Source: Candidatus Hydrogenedentota bacterium
GTDB lineage: Bacteria; Hydrogenedentota; Hydrogenedentia; Hydrogenedentales; JAGMZX01
Direction of reading: 5' to 3'
Assembly (NCBI GenBank): GCA_029556545.1
Contig: JAKQEQ010000056.1
Location: 26,951 to 90,950, forward strand
Length of the DNA: 64,000 bases
Below, piece by piece: positions 18,255-25,869 of the stretch (position 1 is the stretch's first letter; every line of letters starts with the position of its first letter). Below the pieces are notes generated by a model. It was not told the origin of the DNA. It was given only the letters and a program-made list of their open reading frames with translations, and searched no databases. Made by a program: the position numbers and the translations under genes.

Positions 18255-20213
18255 ATGCGAACGGAGATAACAGAAACGGCAAGGGTCTTTCTGCTTGTGG
18301 CGTTGCTTTTGACGGGACTCGTCGGCGGGCGGGCCTTCGCGGGCACGACATACGCTTTGGGGCCCGAAACGGAACTGCTCGATGCGGCATTTTATGCCGG
18401 CCAGCCCGAGGACGGATCGAATATCGCGGGCCGAATGGCATATATGGGTGGCACGTCGCATGACGGGAAGACTGTCGCGTTTATCGCGGTGAATCGCGCG
18501 ACTGGGTATATGGCGTTCTTTTTGGTGACTCTCGGCGATCCGTCCAGTTGGCGGCGGCTTACAGCAGATTATCCGCTTCAAGGGGGAGCACCGATCCGTT
18601 GGACGCAGGACGATTCCCACTTTATGGTGCACGACCTGCTCGTTTCGGCGACTACCGGCGCGTTTGTCCAGATGCGGCCGTTCGGCATCATGCCGCGCTA
18701 TTCGAGCATGACCCACCTGCCGGATAACAACTGGATGGCCGCGGGTCAAGTCTACTACGGCTGGAACATCGTTCTGTTTCCCCTGTTGCCGAATGGCCAA
18801 ACCGATACTTCGCGCGATTACGTGGTAGTCACCGATTGGCGCGCCACGGCGCCGGGTGCCGGCACCTGGCCCTCCATTTCGCCCGACGGCGACACCATCA
18901 CCTTTGTCGACTCCGCGACAAGCGACACACCGGGGGTGCCCGACACGGCCGACGTTTACGTGCTCCGCAACGTGCGCCAGATCCTGGCTGCGCCCAAGAA
19001 GCCAGGAACAAAGATCAGCTCGCTCGCACCAACCAGTCTCGATGACCCCAATGTCATCGCCATTCGAGCCTCGGAGTCGCCAAATCCCGCCACTGCTCCC
19101 GATTTCTCATGGGACGGCAGCCTCGTCTTCTACAGCGAAGATTTCAACAACCAATTCCGATTCAATGATTTCCTCTACACGCTCACTCTGTCGGATTTCG
19201 ACATTCTGATCTCGAATGCGGATGGTTCCGGGGAGGACGTACGCCTTGCCAGGCCCGGAAACCAGTTTCTGATGATTCCGACTCCAGGGGGCACACGTAT
19301 TGTGTATTCCCGCGACGTGGGCTCCGCCTTGCACCTGTTTGCCACCACGCTCGTAATCAGCAACAGCGTCAGCGGCGATCCGGTCGGCGACCCCGCCGAG
19401 AATGACATCCTTACGTTGGAGCCGCAGCAGGCGTCCGACGCCAGCAATACCTCGCTTGCCGTTCCCGCCGATACTTTGGTCAATTTCCCGCCGGGAGCGC
19501 CCCAGGAGATTGCGGTCAGCACGCCGATCGAACCCGCCGTCACCCCCGAACTGCCGCCGGACGTGGACGCGATTCCAACCTTGCGGGAATTTGGGCCTCC
19601 GGGAACGACCTTTGACAAACCCGTGGTGGTCACCATCTCTTATACGGATGCCGAGGTCGCCGGTATGAACGAGGCCGAACTTCGGGTCTTCGCGTATAAC
19701 AGCGTCTCCGGCCTGTTCGATATCGAAATCACCACCATCGTCGCCCGCGACCTGGTCAACAACACGATCTCGTATACGCTGGACCATTTCTCCCTGTACG
19801 GCATCGGGGGGGACTTCTATATGGACCTGGATATGGACGGCATTCCGGACAATGAGGATCCGGACGACGACAATGACGGTATTATCGATACGGAAGACTC
19901 GCGGCCCTTTGACACCGACAATGACGGGCTGGATAACCCCGTGGATCCGGATGACGACAATGATGGAATCTCGGACTGGGGGGAGAGCGACGTGTACCAT
20001 ACCGATCCCTTGCGTCCGGATACCGATGGGGACGGGGTCGATGACGGCGTCGAGGTGCGAGAGGGCTATGACCCGCTGGATTCGGAAGACACCCCGGTAC
20101 TGCCGGCGGCCGGCATCCTTGGCCTTTTCATGATCACCCTGGGCTGTGGGCTTGCCGGTCTGTTGAAAATGCGCGGACGCAGTGGTTCAAGATCCGGGTC
20201 CGAACGGCGATAG
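18255..20213 (+). CDS. Secreted PD40/TSP3 protein with LPAAG C-terminal anchor
   Basis: This is 652 residues from the ATG at 18255, preferred over 18231 because AAGGAAG precedes it and the signal peptide (RVFLLVALLLTGLVGGRAFAG) is then compact. Residues about 30-400 contain TolB/PD40-like blades (WPSISPDGDTITFVDSAT, PDFSWDGSLVFYSEDF). A beta domain follows, then TSP3 calcium motifs (DMDGIPDNEDPDDDNDG, DTDNDGLDNPVDPDDDNDG) and a C-terminal LPAAGILGLFMITLGCGLAG helix with basic end. It is the third exported protein in a row with this tail class. The role is unknown, probably cell-surface. Confidence 0.78.
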   Translation: MRTEITETARVFLLVALLLTGLVGGRAFAGTTYALGPETELLDAAFYAGQPEDGSNIAGRMAYMGGTSHDGKTVAFIAVNRATGYMAFFLVTLGDPSSWRRLTADYPLQGGAPIRWTQDDSHFMVHDLLVSATTGAFVQMRPFGIMPRYSSMTHLPDNNWMAAGQVYYGWNIVLFPLLPNGQTDTSRDYVVVTDWRATAPGAGTWPSISPDGDTITFVDSATSDTPGVPDTADVYVLRNVRQILAAPKKPGTKISSLAPTSLDDPNVIAIRASESPNPATAPDFSWDGSLVFYSEDFNNQFRFNDFLYTLTLSDFDILISNADGSGEDVRLARPGNQFLMIPTPGGTRIVYSRDVGSALHLFATTLVISNSVSGDPVGDPAENDILTLEPQQASDASNTSLAVPADTLVNFPPGAPQEIAVSTPIEPAVTPELPPDVDAIPTLREFGPPGTTFDKPVVVTISYTDAEVAGMNEAELRVFAYNSVSGLFDIEITTIVARDLVNNTISYTLDHFSLYGIGGDFYMDLDMDGIPDNEDPDDDNDGIIDTEDSRPFDTDNDGLDNPVDPDDDNDGISDWGESDVYHTDPLRPDTDGDGVDDGVEVREGYDPLDSEDTPVLPAAGILGLFMITLGCGLAGLLKMRGRSGSRSGSERR

Positions 20214-20243
20214 GCGGTTCGAGGACGCCGGCAAACAATACAT

Positions 20244-20262
20244 CCGGCCTGTCGCAGGCCGG
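20244..20262. terminator. Strong GC hairpin between the LPAAG protein and the kinase gene
   Basis: CCGGCCTG and CAGGCCGG form a perfect 8-bp stem with a TCG loop, 30 bases after the stop at 20213 and 60 bases before the kinase gene. No T-run follows, so termination is uncertain. It separates the surface-protein group from the kinase/ELWxxDGT pair. Confidence 0.4.
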
Positions 20263-20322
20263 GCGGAACACGTGCTATGATGCGGGCGCGAGATTTGCGT
20301 TAGTCCGAGACGCAAACGTAGA

Positions 20323-22473
20323 GTGGTACGCGTGCCGCTTCAGCCGAATATGCAACTGGGCAAGTATCGCCTCCTGCGCCAGCTTGGCCGCGGAGGGATG
20401 GGGGTTGTGTACCTCGCGCAGGACGAGACGCTGGGCCGGCAAGTGGCGCTGAAACTCCTGGATCGGCCTTTGGCCGGGGGAAGAGATTTCGTCGGCCGTT
20501 TTCGCGAAGAAGCGCGGTTAATCGCGCACCTTAATCATCCCAACATTGTGCAAATTCATGCGCTGGAGCAATTCGGCGAAGACACCGCCATTGTCATGAG
20601 CTATATCGAAGGGGGATCGCTCGCGGACATAATGGCCGCCGGCAAGATCGGAGCGGCGCGGGCAGTAGCATGGATTCACGACATATCGTTGGCGCTGGCC
20701 GCGTGCCATGTGGAAGGAATAGTCCATCGAGATGTGAAACCGGGCAACATTCTGCTGGCGAAAGACGGCCGGGCGTTGCTGTCGGACTTCGGCCTTGCAA
20801 AACTGCTGTCGGATCTCTATTCCGAGTCTTTTCGAGGAAGCCGATCAAGCGGATTCTTCGTAGGCACGCCGCAGTATTCTCCTCCCGAGGCGTGGGAAGG
20901 ATGTGCCCTTAGCCCGGCTTGCGACGTGTATTCGCTCGGCATGGTTTTGTATGAAATGTTGACGGGGCGGTTGCCCTATGACGCCGAGTCGCCGCTGGCG
21001 TTGATGAAGCAGATGATCGAGCGCCCCATTCCCCCGCTGCTCGACGTGGCGCCGGGAATCTCGCCCGAGTTGAGCCGGCTTGTTGCGGCCATGTCGGAGA
21101 GGAATCCTGCGGAGCGCAGCCAGGACGCAGGCGAGGTGCTGGAGCAGTTGCGTCTACTTCCCGAATTCGGCACGGCGACGGGGTCCTATGCGCCGCCGAA
21201 CCCGTCCAGGCGATTGGCCAGACTCCCATTCCGCAGCGCGAAGACGCGGCGCAGACAATGGGGGCCCGCCTTGGTGATCGTGCTGTTATGTGCGCTCCTG
21301 GCGGGACTTGTCGTCCTTAACTTACGTAAGCGACCGGTTGCGGAGTCGGAATCTCGGGCTGTATCAACGGCGGCCGAGCCCTTTCTGCAAGGGCAACCCA
21401 AGATTTGCGATACTATTGATCTTCATGCCCGGCAGGTCTGGCAGGGGCACTGGCTGATGGTGCCGGTTGCCGCCCAGGATCTTCAGGGAACCCAATCCCC
21501 GTCCTGGGATGTCTTAGCTTCGCAGGGGACACATATTTGGCAACTCCGAGCCGATTTTCTGGACGCACAGAATGTGACTTTCACTGGATACTGGGGCGAA
21601 TACTCCGATCCTTCCGCGCGCACTTTCCGCCATGGCACCGTATCAGGCAGCGGCCGATACGTATCAGCCGATCAGGAGATGGCTGTGTCGCTCCTCTTCC
21701 GCAGTGAGTTGGACGGTTCCCAGCAGGAGCGTTCCTTCTTGGTGAAGCCCGCCAACCGCGTTGAACCCGAGGCCGCTCTAATTGGACGTCTCGAGCGGAA
21801 TGCGTATTTTCAGCCGCTCTTCTACAACGAGCTTATCCCACGCCGACTGGCCTGGGCTCAAGTGGTGGAATCGACGTTCCTGCGCAGGGCCTCTGCTTTC
21901 GCACGCATACCGCGACTCCCCGATACGGCCACTCAACCTGTGATTGACGGCGCGATCACCCGTGATGATTGGCCCGCGATGCCGGTGGACCGGTTCGACG
22001 AGGCGGGTATTGTGACGGCCCCTGCCGGCGGGACGGGAAACACGCTGCGGTTCTGCTGCAACAAGGAGTTTCTTTATGTGGGTATTGAAATCCGGCAGCC
22101 GTTGCAGGAGCCTGTGGTCACCCTGGCCATACTGAGCCGATTCAATATCCCGATCTCTGCGTCGCCAAGTTGGTCAGCCATCATTGAAAATGGGCGCATA
22201 CAAGCACAGCAGGCGATGGCGGCGGGAACGCTCGCGCAATGGACCTGCGAGTGGGAAGAAGCTCATACGAAGCATGAGGACGGGTGGCAGTTCGAGATCA
22301 GGGTGCCCTTTGAAAACATCAACCTGAAGACAGCGCCAGGCCCTGAAACACGATGGCGATGCAATGTAAGTGTCAGGGAGCGAAGCTCACAGTCGGAGGA
22401 ACCGCCGTGCTATTGGGGCACCCGGGACCATGCCAACACCGCCCAAGGTGTAATCCTATGTTTTGGCGGGTAG
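20323..22473 (+). CDS. Transmembrane Ser/Thr protein kinase with CBM9-like outer domain
   Basis: This is 716 residues from a GTG at 20323; GTG 20332 and ATG 20350 are alternatives, and none has a strong ribosome site. Residues about 15-275 are a Hanks-type kinase: glycine loop GRGGMG (22-27), Lys44, HRDVKPGN (135-142), DFG (155-157) and an activation segment ending GTPQYSPPEA. One transmembrane helix lies at about 310-328 (ALVIVLLCALLAGLVVL). The outer part ends in a CBM9/DOMON-like sandwich (about 545-715: QPVIDGAITRDDW, then EFLYVGIEI), so carbohydrate could be the signal. The kinase domain looks active. It could phosphorylate the partner of the FHA domain at 9174. Its last bases overlap the next gene. 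Confidence 0.9.
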   Translation: MVRVPLQPNMQLGKYRLLRQLGRGGMGVVYLAQDETLGRQVALKLLDRPLAGGRDFVGRFREEARLIAHLNHPNIVQIHALEQFGEDTAIVMSYIEGGSLADIMAAGKIGAARAVAWIHDISLALAACHVEGIVHRDVKPGNILLAKDGRALLSDFGLAKLLSDLYSESFRGSRSSGFFVGTPQYSPPEAWEGCALSPACDVYSLGMVLYEMLTGRLPYDAESPLALMKQMIERPIPPLLDVAPGISPELSRLVAAMSERNPAERSQDAGEVLEQLRLLPEFGTATGSYAPPNPSRRLARLPFRSAKTRRRQWGPALVIVLLCALLAGLVVLNLRKRPVAESESRAVSTAAEPFLQGQPKICDTIDLHARQVWQGHWLMVPVAAQDLQGTQSPSWDVLASQGTHIWQLRADFLDAQNVTFTGYWGEYSDPSARTFRHGTVSGSGRYVSADQEMAVSLLFRSELDGSQQERSFLVKPANRVEPEAALIGRLERNAYFQPLFYNELIPRRLAWAQVVESTFLRRASAFARIPRLPDTATQPVIDGAITRDDWPAMPVDRFDEAGIVTAPAGGTGNTLRFCCNKEFLYVGIEIRQPLQEPVVTLAILSRFNIPISASPSWSAIIENGRIQAQQAMAAGTLAQWTCEWEEAHTKHEDGWQFEIRVPFENINLKTAPGPETRWRCNVSVRERSSQSEEPPCYWGTRDHANTAQGVILCFGG

Positions 22474-25205
22474 CGTCAAGCACGGGCCGTATTGGTGTAC
22501 AAGATAGCGGAATGGGTCGGCTACGCGTGCAAGTGTGCATTTGCCTGTTAGTTGCGGGGGTAGCCGTGACGGTGTCGTCTCAGGAAATGCCTGCGCGGGA
22601 TGTGTCCGCACCCTCTTCTGAGCCAAGAGAGCTCAAAGTGGTCGGAGATGTCCTCTTTTTCAGCGCCAACGACGGGATTCATGGCCGGGAATTATGGCGG
22701 TGGCGGCGAGATCCCCAGATGGGTGTGACGGGGCGCGTCGAACTTGTGGACGACCTATACGTGGGTACGCAAGGATCAGAGCCACGATTCTTGTTCGTGT
22801 ATGGGAACTGGCTGTATTTCGTCGCCGCCATTTCCGAGGGTAAAGACGTTCTATGGATATGCGGGTCTCATGAGGGGACGCCGCGCCCCGTAAAGACGGC
22901 GGCCGGCGGTTACGCGACCATGCATGTCCTTTGCGGCGCGGGTTCGAGGTGGGTCTACTTCTTTGGTCCCGACGACAGCGGAGATGCGTCCATCTTCCGG
23001 ACGGAACTGGGGTCATCAATAGCCGAACGTATCGGCTTGGACGACATCCGTCCAGAGCCGCATCAATTAGCGGCCACAACCATAGATAATATTCTCTATT
23101 TTTATAGCCACACTGGATATATCTGCTGTCTGGACGGTTCCGGTCGCGTCACTCGAATCGCGGCACTGGAGTCCAAGTTCATACCCGGCCTGCCGGGGCT
23201 TCCGGGGGGCATGTTCTTGTGGGGAGTTACCTCCGACCACGGGTGGGAGCCTTATATCACGGGCGGGACCACGGAGACGACCCGTTTGCTTCGGGATATC
23301 AAGCCAGGGCCGGCAACGTCTGTGCAGCACTTGGGTGCGACGGTTTTTGAACACGCCGCCTATTTTGCCGCCGACGACGGCGCACATGGAATCGAACTTT
23401 GGAAGACTGACGGAACCTCCGATGGCACCGTGATGATCAAGGATGTTTGTTCCGGAAGTTCGTCGAGTGATCCGCGATACTTCACGGCTGCGGGAGGGTG
23501 CCTCTTTTTTGTTGCCGATGACGGGCGGCACGGACCAGAACTGTGGACGACTGGTGGATCGCATGAAAACACTCATCTTGTACAAGACTCGATTGCAGGC
23601 CCCCAAGGTTCCGGGCCATGGTCGCTTACGGAGTTCAAAGAACGCGTATGGTTTTGCGCAAAGTCGCCGCTCAGTGGCGAAGAAATACTTTGTTCCGATG
23701 GTACGGAGGAGGGGACAAGGGTTGCTTTAGACCTTGTACCGGGACCGGGTGATTCCAGCCCGCATAATCTCACTCCATTTGTAGATGTGATGCTATTTAC
23801 TTGCGATGACGGGATTCATGGGGAAGAGTTGTGGGTCAGCGACGGCACCATGGAACAGACACGTCTGGTGCTGGATATCTGGCCGCCGTCAGCGAATCCC
23901 GGCTCAACTCCGCGTCACCTGACCGCCTTTGGCGGCAGACTTTTCTTCACGGCGAATGATGCCGAGCACGGAGAAGAATTGTGGTCAAGCGACGGCACTG
24001 AAAGCGGCACTGCACTTGTCGCCGACTTGGCGGCGGGAACAAATTCATCGTTGCCCGTGGGGCTGACACCTTCGGCGACCGGCTTGTACTTTGCCGCGGA
24101 CCACGGACTGTGGATCATCAGGGATGCGGAGTCTCCCAAGCCGGAAAGAATTGTCGGCGGCGAGACGGCCCAAGACTTCGAGCACTTGACTGTTCTTGGA
24201 AGTCGGCTTTTCTTCACGGCAAAGGAAGCTTCACACGGACGGGAACTCTGGGCGCTGGACAGTACGCGGCGGGATGCCCATGTCGTCAAGGACATATCGT
24301 CTGGACCTGACGACACCCACTTCATCAACGTTTTCACCCTCTGGGACGCCCTTTGGCTTTATGTGCAGGATTCAGAGAATCAGGCTGCATTATGGGTAAC
24401 AGATGGTACTGAATCGGGCACGGAGCGCCTCTTGAGCATCGCCATACCCTGCCAGGACTGGGATATAGACCATGTGGAGGCCATTGCGCTTCAGATCGAG
24501 AACACGACCACGCGAGAATTGACCGAAAAGGAATTGCTTGTTCCCTTAGTCTGTCCCATCCCCGGTGCACCCGAGTCGACTCGGCCGGTGTCAATCGACG
24601 GTTGGACGTATTTTGTCTGTCGCACCACCAACTATGGCGCCGAACTCTGTCGCACTGACGGAACCTTGGACGGCACGCGGCTCGTCTGCGACTTATTTCC
24701 AGGCGTCTCCAGTTCAAGCCCCAGTCATCTATGTGCCCTGGAAGACCGCATCTGTTTCATTGCCGAGCATCCACGTGAAGGACGCGTAGTCTGCGACACG
24801 GACGGAACCCCGGATGAAACGCGTCCGATGTTGGCCCGTGTGGGCGACGTGCCGGTAATTGCCGTCCGCGCGGCCGCGCTCATTTCAAGTGGCCGCTGCC
24901 TGTATGTTGTGGCCACGGATCTCCCCAACGACGCCAGTCAATCGTATTCGCTTTACGCGCTCAGAGCCGAGAAAGGGCACGCGGCTTCTATTAACGGTCT
25001 ATACACACCGATGGCGGCGTCGAATCAGTTTAGACAGATTACCCCGTTGGCGGATCGCGTCTACCTCACATTTGATGATGGAATTCATGGCGAGGAATTG
25101 TGGACCGCAGTGGATATCCCGGAATTGGCCGTCAATCCGGTGCCTCAGCTTGTCAAGGACATTCTGGTACCTGCCCAAGGTGGACCTCGCGAATCGGGCC
25201 CGTGA
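22458..25205 (+). CDS. ELWxxDGT-repeat exported protein
   Basis: The ATG at 22458 lies inside the end of the kinase gene behind AAGGTG; the ATG at 22512 gives a shorter, more ordinary signal peptide (MGRLRVQVCICLLVAGVAVT). About 915 or 897 residues result. The protein is a chain of units of about 45-60 residues of the type LFFxAxDxxHGxELWxxDGTxxGT (HGIELWKTDGTSDGT, HGEELWVSDGTMEQT, HGEELWSSDGTESGT), the signature of ELWxxDGT-repeat proteins, thought to form beta-propellers. It ends without an anchor. Overlap with the kinase implies co-expression, so it may be the kinase's periplasmic partner; that link is inference. Confidence 0.82.
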   Translation: MFWRVASSTGRIGVQDSGMGRLRVQVCICLLVAGVAVTVSSQEMPARDVSAPSSEPRELKVVGDVLFFSANDGIHGRELWRWRRDPQMGVTGRVELVDDLYVGTQGSEPRFLFVYGNWLYFVAAISEGKDVLWICGSHEGTPRPVKTAAGGYATMHVLCGAGSRWVYFFGPDDSGDASIFRTELGSSIAERIGLDDIRPEPHQLAATTIDNILYFYSHTGYICCLDGSGRVTRIAALESKFIPGLPGLPGGMFLWGVTSDHGWEPYITGGTTETTRLLRDIKPGPATSVQHLGATVFEHAAYFAADDGAHGIELWKTDGTSDGTVMIKDVCSGSSSSDPRYFTAAGGCLFFVADDGRHGPELWTTGGSHENTHLVQDSIAGPQGSGPWSLTEFKERVWFCAKSPLSGEEILCSDGTEEGTRVALDLVPGPGDSSPHNLTPFVDVMLFTCDDGIHGEELWVSDGTMEQTRLVLDIWPPSANPGSTPRHLTAFGGRLFFTANDAEHGEELWSSDGTESGTALVADLAAGTNSSLPVGLTPSATGLYFAADHGLWIIRDAESPKPERIVGGETAQDFEHLTVLGSRLFFTAKEASHGRELWALDSTRRDAHVVKDISSGPDDTHFINVFTLWDALWLYVQDSENQAALWVTDGTESGTERLLSIAIPCQDWDIDHVEAIALQIENTTTRELTEKELLVPLVCPIPGAPESTRPVSIDGWTYFVCRTTNYGAELCRTDGTLDGTRLVCDLFPGVSSSSPSHLCALEDRICFIAEHPREGRVVCDTDGTPDETRPMLARVGDVPVIAVRAAALISSGRCLYVVATDLPNDASQSYSLYALRAEKGHAASINGLYTPMAASNQFRQITPLADRVYLTFDDGIHGEELWTAVDIPELAVNPVPQLVKDILVPAQGGPRESGP

Positions 25206-25232
25206 AGCGGCGCATGGGCCCTTTTCGGGCAC

Positions 25233-25264
25233 AAAAAAAGAGGACTTACGTCGCCGTAAGTCCT
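25233..25264. terminator. Intrinsic terminator, bidirectional, strongest on minus strand
   Basis: AGGACTTACG (25241-25250) pairs perfectly with CGTAAGTCCT (25255-25264) around TCGC. On the minus strand the stem is followed by CTC and a run of seven T (A-run at 25233-25239), a canonical Rho-independent terminator. On the plus strand only TTT follows. It lies 28 bases after the ELWxxDGT stop and would shield it from minus-strand transcription of the IS remnant. Confidence 0.7.
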
Positions 25265-25284
25265 TTGATACCAATTGGTATGCG

Positions 25285-25376
25285 GATTCCGGCGAAAGCG
25301 ATCAGCCAATCCGGGGGAAGACGACCACGTGTTCCGCAGGAAGGTGATCAGTCAATCCGGAGGAAGGCGATCACGC
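25285..25376. repeat. Four tandem 23-bp repeats, IS21-type end
   Basis: Four consecutive 23-base units start at 25285, 25308, 25331 and 25354, each near the pattern ATTCCGGNGGAAGNCGATCA; a broken fifth starts at 25377. Tandem direct repeats at one end of an istB remnant are typical of IS21-family elements, where IstA binds repeated sites. The sequence differs from the GGTCGAG repeats at 421 and 7661, so a second IS21 subgroup is involved. Confidence 0.6.
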
Positions 25377-25436
25377 GTTCCGTGACATCGCATTCGTTGG
25401 TTTGAGCCGGAGCGAAGCGACGCGGGTGTTTCAACT

Positions 25437-25661
25437 TTAGTCGGCTTTTGTGTTTGAGTTCAAGCTGTTCTTTTTCTTTCGCATGGATTCTCCCTTGAGT
25501 TCGAACTTGTGGGCGTTATGCAAGAGTCTGTCCAGAATGGCGTCGGCCAGGGTGGGGTCGCCGATGCGTTCGTGCCAGCGGTTGAGTGGCGGTTGTGCGG
25601 CGATGAGGGTGGAGCGCCGCCCGTAGCGGTCCTCGGTGATTTCGAGGAGGAATAGCATGCC
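25437..25661 (-). pseudogene. istB: istB 3' fragment (second IS21-type element)
   Basis: Seventy-odd residues ([20 protein letters not shown], then [20 protein letters not shown] and [11 protein letters not shown]) match the C-terminal end of IstB proteins. The Walker motifs and all upstream parts are missing. At about 25662 the sequence switches to an unrelated methyltransferase-like fragment in another frame. The gene is clearly broken and differs in sequence from the istB at 7814. Confidence 0.8.
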
Positions 25662-25663
25662 GA

Positions 25664-25768
25664 GAAATCCGGCGTCAGGGCCATCAGCACGCCGTCGAAC
25701 GACTGCGGCGCAAAGGGAAGCGCTTCGGCACTGGCTTCGTGCGTCACAATGCCACGCGCCGCCGCCAT
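25664..25768 (-). pseudogene. Methyltransferase fragment fused to istB remnant
   Basis: About 35 residues ([19 protein letters not shown], then SFDGVLMAL) match the strand-4 region of class I SAM-dependent methyltransferases (the usual form is [18 protein letters not shown]). No glycine-rich SAM loop is found upstream and the frame continues into istB sequence downstream, so this is a deletion scar. The frame stays open toward 25840 without recognisable sequence. Confidence 0.5.
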
Positions 25769-25869
25769 GTATAGTGAAAGCAGACCACTGACACGTTCGG
25801 AGGCACGACGCCCGTCAATGGCGTCCTTTTCCCCCTGGCGCGATATGGGATTTGCCGTTATTGCTCCGC

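Noticed and set aside
25285..25376. Four 23-bp repeats as a small CRISPR array
   Set aside because: The units are directly adjacent with no spacers and lie beside an istB remnant.
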